Below are positions 36,897 through 46,062 of a stretch of 64,000 bases of DNA, piece by piece (position 1 is the stretch's first letter; each line of letters begins with the position of its first letter). The notes beneath the pieces are model-generated. The model saw only the letters and a list, made by a program, of their open reading frames with translations, made no database searches and was not told where the DNA came from. Position numbers and translations under genes: made by a program. This stretch comes from Thalassotalea profundi (GTDB lineage Bacteria; Pseudomonadota; Gammaproteobacteria; Enterobacterales; Alteromonadaceae), in contig NZ_BNAH01000004.1 of the NCBI RefSeq assembly GCF_014653195.1, forward strand, positions 266,412-330,411, written 5' to 3'.

Positions 36897-38084
36897 TTAC
36901 AATCCCGCAGCAGCTTTTAATGCGTCTGCTTTATCTGTTTTTTCCCAAGAAAAGGCAGTAAAGGTATCATCTCCAACTGTCATTTCATATGGTTCACGGC
37001 CAAAGTGTCCATACGCTGCAGTTTGACGATACATAGGATGTAGCAGGTCTAACATCTTAGTTATGCCGTAAGGACGTAAGTCAAAATGTTCACGAACAAT
37101 TTTTACTAACTTCTCTTCTGATATCTTGCCAGTACCAAAAGTATCTACTGAAATTGAGGTAGGCTCTGCAACACCAATGGCATAAGACACTTGAATCTCA
37201 CAGCGATCTGCAAGTCCAGCCGCAACAATATTCTTTGCAACATAACGACCGGCATACGCAGCACTACGGTCAACTTTTGAAGGATCTTTACCTGAAAAAG
37301 CGCCGCCTCCATGACGAGCCATACCGCCATAAGTATCAACAATAATTTTTCGACCCGTTAAGCCACAATCACCTACCGGACCACCAATAACAAAACGTCC
37401 TGTAGGATTGATGAAATACTTAGTATCTTTGGTTAATAAATTTGCAGGTAATACCGCTTTAATAATATTTTCCATTACGGCTTCATGTAAATCTTCTTGA
37501 GAAATCTCAGGGTTATGCTGAGTTGATAGTACAACGGCATCAATAGCAACAGGCTTGTTATCTTCATAAATAAACGTTACTTGAGATTTTGCATCAGGAC
37601 GTAACCATGGCAATACACCTGATTTACGCATTTCTGCTTGACGTTCTACCAAACGATGCGAATAGAATAGTGGAGCAGGCATTAAGGTTTCTGTTTCATT
37701 TGTTGCATAGCCAAACATTAAACCTTGATCACCAGCACCTTGCTCTTCAGGTTTAACACGATCCACACCTTGTGCAATTTCTGGGGACTGTTGACCTATT
37801 AAGTTCATGATGCCGCAGGTTTCACCGTCAAAACCGACATCTGAAGAGGTGTAACCAATATCAGTGATTACTTTACGTGTGAGATCTTCTAAATCAACCC
37901 AAGCGGTAGTTGATACTTCACCTGATATAATCGCAACGCCAGTTTTTACCATAGTTTCACATGCGACACGGGCATTTTTATCTTTAGCAATAATAGCGTC
38001 TAAAACGGCATCAGAAATTTGATCAGCAATTTTATCTGGATGGCCTTCAGATACAGACTCAGAAGTAAAATAATACCTAGACAT
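36897..38084 (-). CDS. metK: S-adenosylmethionine synthetase MetK
   Basis: A 395-residue cytoplasmic enzyme making SAM from methionine and ATP. The motifs [47 protein letters not shown] and [11 protein letters not shown] are intact. It is convergent with fimV, and upstream MetJ-type boxes point to repression by MetJ with SAM as co-repressor. Confidence 0.98.
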   Translation of the reverse strand: MSRYYFTSESVSEGHPDKIADQISDAVLDAIIAKDKNARVACETMVKTGVAIISGEVSTTAWVDLEDLTRKVITDIGYTSSDVGFDGETCGIMNLIGQQSPEIAQGVDRVKPEEQGAGDQGLMFGYATNETETLMPAPLFYSHRLVERQAEMRKSGVLPWLRPDAKSQVTFIYEDNKPVAIDAVVLSTQHNPEISQEDLHEAVMENIIKAVLPANLLTKDTKYFINPTGRFVIGGPVGDCGLTGRKIIVDTYGGMARHGGGAFSGKDPSKVDRSAAYAGRYVAKNIVAAGLADRCEIQVSYAIGVAEPTSISVDTFGTGKISEEKLVKIVREHFDLRPYGITKMLDLLHPMYRQTAAYGHFGREPYEMTVGDDTFTAFSWEKTDKADALKAAAGL

Positions 38085-38190
38085 AAAACCTCAATTTAAT
38101 AATAAAATAATGAAAACAGACGAAGCAAATATTTTGCCACAATCGTTAATATGATAATTCTAACGGGATTTTAAAATATTGCTACCTTTT

Positions 38191-38214
38191 TTACGCCTAG
38201 ACGTCTAAATGGCT
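38191..38214 (-). promoter_or_regulatory. MetJ operator upstream of metK (three tandem met boxes)
   Basis: A perfect met box AGACGTCT (38199-38206) is flanked on each side by an eight-base unit matching five of eight positions (TTACGCCT and AAATGGCT). Tandem eight-base boxes are the MetJ binding pattern. The site lies about 107-130 bases upstream of the metK ATG. Confidence 0.8.
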
Positions 38215-38269
38215 TAAAGTGTATTGGTGATTTAATTAGTTTTATGTTTGTTTTTTATTTTTATATCAA

Positions 38270-39091
38270 TTAGATAGTTATGTTTCTTAAAGTTATGCTT
38301 TTTCGCCATAAAAGTGAAAAAACTTTCTCTTGCTGCTTAGTAGCACTACTTGAATAGAATTTAAAAGTGGCAATATGTCCCTTTACAGCATTTAATTGCC
38401 GCATTAGTAACTGTCTTTCAAGTTGCTTAGCCACAGGCATAGAGGTTTCTATTAATGTTACGTTATCTCCAAGAAGAGAGATAATTTTTTCACGTAAAAA
38501 AGGGTAATGTGTACAACCAAGCACAACAGTATCTATTGTTGTTTTAGTTTGGTGTGCTGGATTAAGCATAGGGGTAAGATATTGCCGCAATAGATCTTGG
38601 CAGTGCTTACTATCAATATTATCATTTTCCACAATTTCAACTAACCCAGGGCAAGCTTGAATATAAACCTCAGCGCCTTGCTTATACCTATTGACTAAGT
38701 TGATAAAGCGATCATTGTTGGCTGTAGCTTGAGTCACCATAATGGCAACATTATTCGATTTGCTTTGAGCAACAGCTGGCTTTATTGCAGGTTCCACACC
38801 AATGATAGGAATTTTAATATTCAGGCGTAATTGCTCGATTGCATTTACCGTAGCGGTATTACAGGCAATGACTAGTGCTTTAACATTTTTGTTGATAAAC
38901 CATTGCGCAATTTTATTAACGCGCTCAGTTATTTGTTTAGGTGTTAAATTACCGTAAGGGGCATATAAAGAATCAGCAAGGTAAATAAAGGATTCATTAG
39001 GCAAAAGTTGATGAATAGCTCTAGTGATAGATAAGCCACCTACACCAGAATCAAAAATACCAATTGGTTGATTATTTTGCACAGTTAACAA
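38270..39091 (-). CDS. murI: Glutamate racemase MurI
   Basis: A 273-residue cytoplasmic enzyme producing D-glutamate for peptidoglycan. It has GIFDSGVGGLSI near the start and the two catalytic cysteines in VIACNTATVNA and VLGCTHYPF. The start is uncertain: TTG at 39091 and GTG at 39082 are both possible, and neither has a clear ribosome binding site. It lies directly downstream of the 6S RNA gene on the same strand, where enterobacteria carry ygfA. Confidence 0.93.
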   Translation of the reverse strand: MLTVQNNQPIGIFDSGVGGLSITRAIHQLLPNESFIYLADSLYAPYGNLTPKQITERVNKIAQWFINKNVKALVIACNTATVNAIEQLRLNIKIPIIGVEPAIKPAVAQSKSNNVAIMVTQATANNDRFINLVNRYKQGAEVYIQACPGLVEIVENDNIDSKHCQDLLRQYLTPMLNPAHQTKTTIDTVVLGCTHYPFLREKIISLLGDNVTLIETSMPVAKQLERQLLMRQLNAVKGHIATFKFYSSSATKQQEKVFSLLWRKSITLRNITI

Positions 39092-39195
39092 GTGACTGAC
39101 TTATATGTGAAAGATGTTTTGGTATGCTATCAAAGTAGTAAAAAGAATAAAATTTATAAATAACAAATAAATAATTTATGAAGGATAATAAAGGT

Positions 39196-39378
39196 AAGAC
39201 TTCCAGAATGCCGCAGTCAACTTTAGTCCTGAACACCGTGTGTTCAGGGCGGAAACTGCACATTTGCCGTAGGCTTCCCAGTACTAGCTGGGCTTGCTCA
39301 ATAGCGAATGATAAATTTCCTAAGGTAAAACTTATCGGCTCAGGGACATAGAAAACATACAAACACCCCAGAAGACTT
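39196..39378 (-). ncRNA. ssrS: 6S RNA
   Basis: About 183 bases, almost exactly the length of E. coli 6S RNA. Read on the minus strand it contains GTCCCTGAGCCGATA, which is shared with E. coli apart from its first base, then a GAAGCCT element, a terminal hairpin CCTGAACA/TGTTCAGG at the place of the E. coli CCTTGAACC hairpin, and GCGGCATTCTGGAAG near the 3' end. The 5' AAGTCTTCTGG and 3' CTGGAAGTCTT ends pair into the closing stem. 6S RNA mimics an open promoter and sequesters the sigma-70 holoenzyme in stationary phase. The position between zapA and murI resembles the zapA-ssrS-ygfA order of enterobacteria, with one extra gene after zapA. Confidence 0.93.
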
Positions 39379-39384
39379 AGTTTA

Positions 39385-39413
39385 ATTATAGCTAATCTAA
39401 CCCAGAGATTTAA
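39385..39413 (-). promoter_or_regulatory. Probable sigma-70 promoter of ssrS
   Basis: On the minus strand a consensus TATAAT (39385-39390) stands about seven bases before the expected 5' end of 6S RNA. A weaker TTAAAT (39408-39413) is 17 bases upstream as a -35 element. Confidence 0.65.
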
Positions 39414-39522
39414 GGTTTTTTATTGATTAAAGTACTGAATGCTTACTAACTGAGCCAAGTGGTTTATTTATATGCAGTTATTCTTGGGTTTTGATAATTC
39501 TGCCGCAATGAAATGATTAAAT

Positions 39523-40695
39523 TCAGTAGTGTGGCCATTGTGAAATTGGGCATGGTTGGTAGTTAGGGTTTTTTGAGAGTAATATCGCTTCGCTTACTAA
39601 GAAGTCACTCGCGCTGGCTTCATTGTATTCCAACGCAATATTCAGCCATTGCTCTGTTAAATGGTTATCATAACTAAGTAAATTTGCAGCTTTCATTAAG
39701 AGAGTAAAATCATATATTTGGCTAGTTTTTATGGTCAGTGCTTCGACGGTATCCTGATTACCTTGGCGATCATGATAAATTCGTTGTAAGCTCAAACCTA
39801 GCCCTGTATGAAACCTTGTTTTACTTGATTGTTCCATCGTTAGCCCAATTTGTAGGCATAGTTCTTGTGTTTTTATTAATTGAGCCGTATTACAGTATTC
39901 TAATGCATGGCTATAACCTAGCGGAAGAGCGGCGGCATAGCCGACCCCTGAAATTAACTGTTCATTAATGCTCTCTGGCGCATATTTTTCTATTGTGTTT
40001 CTATGTAATTTTATGGTGTCGAAATAATAGTCATTAAAGTTTTTTGCATAGCTGGCTTTTAATAAAGCTGATTGTACTAGTTCAATTTTGTTTTCTTTAA
40101 TATATATACTGGCTAATGTTAACCACAAGCTCCCATTATCTTTATCTATTGTTGTGATTGAATCATAAAATTCCTGATTGCAATATGAGTAACTAGCTTG
40201 GGTACATTGCGTTAATAAACGATGAAATGATAGTGGTTCATCAGGGGATTTTCTAAAGTAATTGATTAAAGCGTTGTTTCTACTATTTTTGTTTTCTGCA
40301 TGAATACTTAATTTGTTGTTGAAAAAAAGTATTGAGGCTAACTGCTCATCAGGCTTACTTATATTAAGTTGGCTGTTTATCTCTTTATTAAATTCAGTTA
40401 CTGATTCTGGATCGTTTTTTACATCGAGATTGCATTCTACTATGTATGGTTGATCAGAGCTTTCAGTAGGAGAATCAGCTTGACTAAAATGATTGCTAGC
40501 TAACGCAAGAGGTTTGTCGGTTGTGTTTTGAGAGTTATTTACGATTTTTAATGAGGTGTTTGAGTGTTTATTTGTATTTAAACTGTCAATTTTTATAGCA
40601 TTCGATATTAAAGAGTTATCTTTAATTGTAAAATATAAAACAATTGTTAATAGACAAAGAATAATAACGCAGATAAAAATTTTGAAGGTTTTCAT
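39523..40695 (-). CDS. Hypothetical membrane-anchored protein between zapA and ssrS
   Basis: A 390-residue protein that I do not recognise. It has one N-terminal membrane helix (about 5-24), then a Ser/Asn-rich linker. The rest is helical in character, with segments such as LWLTLASIYIKENKIELVQSALLKAS that look like degenerate TPR or Sel1-type repeats. Paired Cys residues (ECNLD, TQCTQ, SYCNQ, EYCNT) suggest disulfides in a periplasmic domain. It follows zapA on the same strand by 27 bases, so the two may share a transcript. Confidence 0.7.
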   Translation of the reverse strand: MKTFKIFICVIILCLLTIVLYFTIKDNSLISNAIKIDSLNTNKHSNTSLKIVNNSQNTTDKPLALASNHFSQADSPTESSDQPYIVECNLDVKNDPESVTEFNKEINSQLNISKPDEQLASILFFNNKLSIHAENKNSRNNALINYFRKSPDEPLSFHRLLTQCTQASYSYCNQEFYDSITTIDKDNGSLWLTLASIYIKENKIELVQSALLKASYAKNFNDYYFDTIKLHRNTIEKYAPESINEQLISGVGYAAALPLGYSHALEYCNTAQLIKTQELCLQIGLTMEQSSKTRFHTGLGLSLQRIYHDRQGNQDTVEALTIKTSQIYDFTLLMKAANLLSYDNHLTEQWLNIALEYNEASASDFLVSEAILLSKNPNYQPCPISQWPHY

Positions 40696-40722
40696 GTTTC
40701 CGTCCTTTGTAACATGAATGGT

Positions 40723-41031
40723 TTACGCTTTTTTCTTATTTTGTCCTACTGCTTTTTGAATAGTTGATTGCAATAAATCAATTTGATTCTGCATCGCTAT
40801 TTTTTCTTGGGCTTGCTTTTGTTGGCTGATTAATAAATCATTCGCTAAATTTAATGCCGTCATTAGTAAGTTTTGCTCAGGTGTTTTCGTGGTATTGCTT
40901 TGTTGTTGCACCTTAGCTAAACGTTCATTCACTTCTTGTGCCGCCTGCAATAACGAAGTTTCTTGCCCTTTAGGACAAGCAATTTTCATTCGGCGGTTAG
41001 CAATATCAATGGTCACACTGTGTTGACTCAT
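40723..41031 (-). CDS. zapA: Cell division protein ZapA
   Basis: A 102-residue FtsZ-ring stabiliser. The N-terminal domain carries VTIDIANRRMKIACP and the C-terminal coiled coil runs from about residue 55. It acts in the cytoplasm at midcell by bundling FtsZ. It is divergent from ygfB, exactly as in enterobacteria. Confidence 0.93.
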   Translation of the reverse strand: MSQHSVTIDIANRRMKIACPKGQETSLLQAAQEVNERLAKVQQQSNTTKTPEQNLLMTALNLANDLLISQQKQAQEKIAMQNQIDLLQSTIQKAVGQNKKKA

Positions 41032-41252
41032 AACAACAAATTACTCTTAGTGATAATGTTTTTAGAATTAAAGGGTAGGTTTTCTATCTTACTAAAATAG
41101 TTAATAAAAAAGAGAACTTTAACCTACAGGTACAATGGTGGAAACTATAACGAGTGCGATCTTGAGATGCAAGCATTAACCGAGGAAATTATTGTCGCGT
41201 GCCTAACTGAAATGTTACGATACAACAATTATTGACATAACAGAAATTTTAA

Positions 41253-41822
41253 ATGACTGATGAATCTTCTTTAGATTTTGCTTCTGTGCAAGCAATTATC
41301 ACTACCGAAAATGTAAAAGCCCACGGGGCTGAAATCCATGGTGTTTTAACTGGCCTTGTGTGTGCGGGTTATTGCTTTGAAAGTAACGACTATATTAACT
41401 TGGTTAATGACATGCTAAATAATGGTGAAGGTTTACCTAATCCATTAAAAAACACTATTAAAATTATGTTTAGCGAAGTATGGCAAACTATTTTAGATGA
41501 CTCATACGGCTTTAAATTATTATTGCCTGATGACGATGACTCAATAGAAGAGCGTGGTCATGCATTAGGGGTTTGGGTACAGGGATTTAACTTAGGTTTT
41601 GGTTTGCAGCATAAAAATCAAACAACCTTATCGGAAGATGTTAAAGAAATATTAAAAGATTTTGGTGAAATTGCCAATCTGTCTGATGAGTTTGAAGACG
41701 ACGAAGCCACTGAGCAAGCTTATTATGAAATATCTGAATACGTACGTATGTCTGCATTATTATGTTTTACTGAATTAGGCTCTCCTCCTGAACCCAATAA
41801 TAAACCTGATGTTATACATTAA
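41253..41822 (+). CDS. ygfB: UPF0149 family protein (YgfB-like)
   Basis: A 189-residue acidic helical protein with the family traits AEIHGVLTGLVCAGY and GVWVQGFNLGFGL. The function of the family is poorly known. Its invariable place upstream of pepP and the ubiquinone hydroxylase genes, seen here too, supports the call. The gap to pepP is only 18 bases. Confidence 0.9.
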   Translation: MTDESSLDFASVQAIITTENVKAHGAEIHGVLTGLVCAGYCFESNDYINLVNDMLNNGEGLPNPLKNTIKIMFSEVWQTILDDSYGFKLLLPDDDDSIEERGHALGVWVQGFNLGFGLQHKNQTTLSEDVKEILKDFGEIANLSDEFEDDEATEQAYYEISEYVRMSALLCFTELGSPPEPNNKPDVIH

Positions 41823-41840
41823 TAAATAGAGTGATTGTTT

Positions 41841-43172
41841 ATGATTAATTGCGCATTACCCAACAGCGAATTTGTTACTCGTCGTCAACAATTTATTGAT
41901 CAGATGGCTGATAATTCAATCGCTGTATTTTTTGCGGGAAAAGAAGTCACTCGTAGTAATGATACAGAATACTTATTTTGCCAAGATAAAAACTTTTTAT
42001 ATTTAACAGGGTTTAATGAACCCGAAGCTATTTTGATCATGGTAAAAAGTGGTGATGGTCAAAGTTTTCTGTTTTGTCGTGAGAAAGACCCTTTTCAAGA
42101 AGTTTGGCACGGCAAAAGGGTAGGTGCAGAAAAAGCCCAATCACATTATGCGTTTGATCAAGCGTTTAATCTTGCCGACTTTAAAGAAAAATTTACTGAA
42201 TTATTGGGCAACAAAGAACAGTTGTGGTTTTGTCATGGTATTGATAAAGCAAATGAGCAACAGCTTATGAGTTGTTTAGCTAAAGTAAAAGGGCAGTCGC
42301 GACAAGGGATTACTGCGCCGAATATAATCTTTGATTGTCAAGAAGTGGTTAACGAAATGCGCTTAATTAAAAGCGCTGCTGAAATAGCGATAATGAAGCA
42401 AGCTAATGTGATCAGCGGTGGTGCTCATCAACGCGCTATGGAAAAATGTCGCCCTGAACTTTATGAGTTCCAAATAGAAGCGGAATTATTGCATGAATTT
42501 GCGCGTCATGGCGCCAGACATGCGGCTTATAACAGCATAGTTGCCGGTGGCGATAATGCGAATATATTACATTATACTGAAAATGATCAGCCTTTAGTTG
42601 ATGGTGAACTATTACTGATTGATGCTGGCGGAGAGTTACATGGTTATGCCGCTGACATAACTAGAACTTTTCCTATTAATGGTATTTTTACTGAACCGCA
42701 AAAGCAGCTCTACCAACTAGTATTATCAGCACAAGATAAAGCCATAGCAGCGATTAAACCAGGTGTTACACTTGGTGAATTAAACGATATAGCGTGTGAA
42801 GTATTAACTCAAGGTTTGTTAGCACTTGGCATTCTAATTGGTGATTATCAACAATTGCTCAATGATAAAGCCTGTAAAAAGTACTTTATTCACGGCTTAG
42901 GACATTGGTTAGGCTTAGATGTGCATGACGTAGGCGATTATCAGATGAAAAATAAACGTCAAAGCCGACCGTTTCAATCGGGTATGGTATTGACCATCGA
43001 ACCGGGGCTTTATATTCCTGCTGATGCAATAGACGTTGAAGAAAAATGGCGTGGTATAGGGATTCGAATTGAAGATAATATCTTGGTTACTGATCTAGGT
43101 CATGAAAATTTAACGGTAAATGCACCAAAATCAATTAAAGAAATTGAATCAATAATGGCCGCTCAGAAATAA
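41841..43172 (+). CDS. pepP: Xaa-Pro aminopeptidase PepP
   Basis: A 443-residue cytoplasmic M24B peptidase that removes N-terminal residues preceding proline. The dinuclear metal ligands are seen in IDAGGELHGYAADITRTF (two Asp), HGLGHWLGLDVHDVG (His), TIEPGLYI (Glu) and GIRIEDNILV (Glu). The ATG at 41841 is preferred over a TTG two codons earlier. It lies in the ygfB-pepP-ubiH-ubiI operon. Confidence 0.95.
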   Translation: MINCALPNSEFVTRRQQFIDQMADNSIAVFFAGKEVTRSNDTEYLFCQDKNFLYLTGFNEPEAILIMVKSGDGQSFLFCREKDPFQEVWHGKRVGAEKAQSHYAFDQAFNLADFKEKFTELLGNKEQLWFCHGIDKANEQQLMSCLAKVKGQSRQGITAPNIIFDCQEVVNEMRLIKSAAEIAIMKQANVISGGAHQRAMEKCRPELYEFQIEAELLHEFARHGARHAAYNSIVAGGDNANILHYTENDQPLVDGELLLIDAGGELHGYAADITRTFPINGIFTEPQKQLYQLVLSAQDKAIAAIKPGVTLGELNDIACEVLTQGLLALGILIGDYQQLLNDKACKKYFIHGLGHWLGLDVHDVGDYQMKNKRQSRPFQSGMVLTIEPGLYIPADAIDVEEKWRGIGIRIEDNILVTDLGHENLTVNAPKSIKEIESIMAAQK

Positions 43173-43192
43173 ACATAAAAATTAAGATATCT

Positions 43193-44413
43193 ATGACATT
43201 AACACAGCAAAATTTTGACATTGTTATTGCCGGTGGCGGTTTATCTGGTGCATTAGCAGCGATAGCATTGTCGGCTATTAAACCTAAACAAGGTGAAGGC
43301 TTATCGATTGCTGTGATTGAAAAAAATCCATTACACGAAGATCCGAAACAAAGCTTTGATGATCGAGTTTTAGCCTTGTCACATGCAAGCGCCAATTATC
43401 TTAAAGAATTGGGTGTTTGGTCGTATTTAACCGATGTTAGCCAAGCTATTGCAGATATTCATATTTCTGATCGAGGTTATTATGGTAAAGCGCGAATAGC
43501 GGCTAAAGATCATCAAGTAGAAGCTTTAGGTTATGTTGTTGAAATGGCGAAAATTGGTAAAGCCTTACTCAATACTTTAAAACACAACAAGCAAGTTACT
43601 TGGTTTTGTCCTGATATAATTACGTCGATTGACTGGCAGCAAGAATCAGTGAATGTTGAGCTTGGATCAGGCGCGAAAATAAGTGCTAAATTGTTACTTG
43701 GCTGCGATGGCGCACAGTCTCAGTGTCGACAAGCGGCTAATATATCCATAAATTCAAAGCCTTATCAACAATCAGCATTAATTACTAATGTTGCTATGGT
43801 AAAGCCTCATAATAATGTAGCTTATGAGCGTTTTACTGAATTTGGTCCTATTGCAATGTTACCGCTAACGTCCCAAACAGGTAGTGAAAAAAGTCATCGT
43901 TGCTCTCTCGTTTGGACATTACCACCTGAACAAGCTCAAGAAGTTAAAACATTAGCAGATAAAGACTTTAAAATTACATTAGAAAAAGCGTTTGGTAGCT
44001 GGCTTGGCGGTGTTGAAAAGCTTGGTGTTCGTCATGTTTATCCACTAAATTTAGTACAAGCACAGTCACAGGTTTATCATCGCATGGCGTTAATTGGCAA
44101 TGCATCCCATACTATTCATCCGATAGCAGGGCAAGGATTCAACTTAGGCTTAAGAGATGTTCAACAACTTGCTCAACATATTGAAGATGCGATTTTCCAA
44201 AATACTGACTACGCACAGTTTGCACAACTTTCAATGTATGCTGAAAAAAGAAAGCAAGATCATAACGCTGTTATTGAGCTTACTGATTCATTAGTCACGT
44301 TATTTTCTAATCACTTGCCTCCTTTGGTTATTGGAAGAAATATCGGTTTGAAAGTGCTCAATTATCTAACTCCGCTTAAAAATGCTTTCGTCAATAAAAC
44401 GATGGGTTATTAA
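43193..44413 (+). CDS. ubiH: 2-octaprenyl-6-methoxyphenol hydroxylase UbiH
   Basis: A 406-residue FAD-dependent monooxygenase of ubiquinone synthesis that hydroxylates the aromatic ring. It has the N-terminal dinucleotide fold IVIAGGGLSGALAAI, the middle motif GCDGAQSQCR and the FAD motif ALIGNASHTIHPIAGQGFNLGLRD. In the common GDAAHT version of the last motif Asp and Ala stand where this protein has Asn and Ala, a mild variation. Assignment as UbiH rests on similarity and on gene order. Confidence 0.9.
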   Translation: MTLTQQNFDIVIAGGGLSGALAAIALSAIKPKQGEGLSIAVIEKNPLHEDPKQSFDDRVLALSHASANYLKELGVWSYLTDVSQAIADIHISDRGYYGKARIAAKDHQVEALGYVVEMAKIGKALLNTLKHNKQVTWFCPDIITSIDWQQESVNVELGSGAKISAKLLLGCDGAQSQCRQAANISINSKPYQQSALITNVAMVKPHNNVAYERFTEFGPIAMLPLTSQTGSEKSHRCSLVWTLPPEQAQEVKTLADKDFKITLEKAFGSWLGGVEKLGVRHVYPLNLVQAQSQVYHRMALIGNASHTIHPIAGQGFNLGLRDVQQLAQHIEDAIFQNTDYAQFAQLSMYAEKRKQDHNAVIELTDSLVTLFSNHLPPLVIGRNIGLKVLNYLTPLKNAFVNKTMGY

Positions 44414-44465
44414 TTTATGCGACAATTACTATTGGCGAAGAATATACTCTTAAATGTGAAAAATT

Positions 44466-45689
44466 ATGCAAAAATTTGATATTTTAATTGTTGGTGGCGG
44501 CATGGTTGGGTTAACAACGGCACTGGCTATTCGTAAGTTAACGTCATTAAGTGTGGCTATTGTTGATACTACACAATTAACACCTTTGTCAGATACACCA
44601 GAAACACGAGTAAGCGCAATTAATATCGCTAGTCAGCAATTATTTGCAAATTTAGGCGTGTGGGAAAATATAACCAATCAACGTCTTCAAGCTTATCAGC
44701 ATATGCACGTTTGGGATCAAGCGGGTAATGGTCATATTGACTTTAGCAGTGATGAACTTAATAACAATTATCAGCTTGAGCAATTAGGTTGGATCATTGA
44801 AAACAATGTAATTCGTCAAGCCTTATGGCAAAAAGCAGAGCAAGACAGTGGTATCGAGTTTTTTACTCAAGAAAATCTAACAAGTTTATCGATGGGCGAC
44901 TCTGAAGTGTTTGCCAGTTTTACTAATCACACACCACTTATTGCAAAATTGGTCATTGGAGCCGATGGTGCGCACTCTTGGGTACGCAAGCAGATGCAAA
45001 TGAATTTAACTTTTAGTGATTACGACCATCATGCCATTGTTGCTACGGTTGAATGTTCTCAGGGCCATAACAATACAGCCTGGCAAGTTTTTTTACCTAC
45101 AGGCCCGTTAGCATTATTGCCATTGTTTAGTGAAAATATGTGTTCAATAGTTTGGTCAACTTCACCACAAGAAGCTCAGCGTTTAATTAAACTCAGTGCT
45201 GATGACTTTGCCAAAGAACTCACCGCACAAAGTGATGCTAAATTAGGTAATGTAACGCTAAAAAGCGAACGCTTTACCTTCCCCCTTACTATGCGTTTTG
45301 CCCAAGATTTTGTACAAAACAAAGTTGTGCTTGTTGGCGATGCCGCACATACCATTCACCCATTAGCTGGACAAGGTGTTAACTTGGGCTTGTTAGATGC
45401 CGCCAGTATCGCGCAAACCTTAGCTGAAAGTAATGAAACAGATCACTGTTTTACTGAAAAGTCATTAGCAAGTTATCAACGTTGGCGTAAAGCTGAGGCT
45501 AGCGATATGATTGCTGCCATGGCACTGATTAAAAAAGTATTTGAACCTCATCACCCGATAATTAATACCATTCGTGGTATGGGTATGAGCGCGCTTAATC
45601 AACTTAGCCCAGTGAAAAGTTTATTAATAAAACACGCACTTGGCTTAAAAACTTATCAACCAAAACTAACGTTAAAAAATAAGAGTTAG
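44466..45689 (+). CDS. ubiI: UbiI/VisC-type FAD-dependent ubiquinone biosynthesis hydroxylase
   Basis: A 407-residue paralogue of the preceding gene, with ILIVGGGMVGLTTALAI, GADGAHSWVRK and VGDAAHTIHPLAGQGVNLGLLD. It belongs to the UbiH/UbiF/UbiI hydroxylases. The position after ubiH and before gcvT equals that of ubiI (visC) in E. coli, where it performs C5 hydroxylation. UbiF-type activity cannot be excluded from sequence alone. Confidence 0.88.
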   Translation: MQKFDILIVGGGMVGLTTALAIRKLTSLSVAIVDTTQLTPLSDTPETRVSAINIASQQLFANLGVWENITNQRLQAYQHMHVWDQAGNGHIDFSSDELNNNYQLEQLGWIIENNVIRQALWQKAEQDSGIEFFTQENLTSLSMGDSEVFASFTNHTPLIAKLVIGADGAHSWVRKQMQMNLTFSDYDHHAIVATVECSQGHNNTAWQVFLPTGPLALLPLFSENMCSIVWSTSPQEAQRLIKLSADDFAKELTAQSDAKLGNVTLKSERFTFPLTMRFAQDFVQNKVVLVGDAAHTIHPLAGQGVNLGLLDAASIAQTLAESNETDHCFTEKSLASYQRWRKAEASDMIAAMALIKKVFEPHHPIINTIRGMGMSALNQLSPVKSLLIKHALGLKTYQPKLTLKNKS

Positions 45690-46062
45690 AGTACTAGAGC
45701 ACTAGGGTACTAAATCTTTAAGTTTATGTTTTATTCTTATGCTAGAACCTAGAAAATAATCTTTTATCATTTTGTCACTGAATTTTCTTTGTTGGAATAT
45801 ATGATTTTTTCGTTATTAACGGTTAAGACCGTATTTTAGGTGTTAATTTGAAATTATATTCGGAATATTTTATTTATATGGGTTAATATTTTAATTTGTT
45901 GTTTTTAGTTGTTGTATCAACATGAGTGCAGGAGTATAATCTTGCTCAAATTTTACCAGATCGCGTGTTTGCTCTACTGCTATCTTAGTCTTTCTTATTG
46001 TGACTTTTGTTAGCGTTTACATTAAAGCAGAGTAAGTTCACCATATAAATGAGTACATTATT
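45690..46062. other. Intergenic region upstream of gcvT
   Basis: About 370 AT-rich bases, with a run of related GTACTAG/CACTAG/GTACTA words right after ubiI. A small hairpin ACGGT/ACCGT (45819-45832) before ATTTT may be a weak terminator. It must hold the gcvTH promoter, but I see neither a glycine riboswitch core nor a clear operator. Confidence 0.4.

Noticed and set aside
38085..38269. Possible SAM riboswitch upstream of metK
   Set aside because: No riboswitch core is visible, and the tandem met boxes explain SAM-dependent control.
39072..39362. 96-codon open frame on the minus strand
   Set aside because: It lies across the 6S RNA gene and the murI start; the RNA explains the conservation and the frame has no family resemblance.
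45690..46062. Possible glycine riboswitch upstream of gcvT
   Set aside because: I could not find the conserved aptamer core sequences in either orientation; only a small hairpin and AT-rich DNA are seen.
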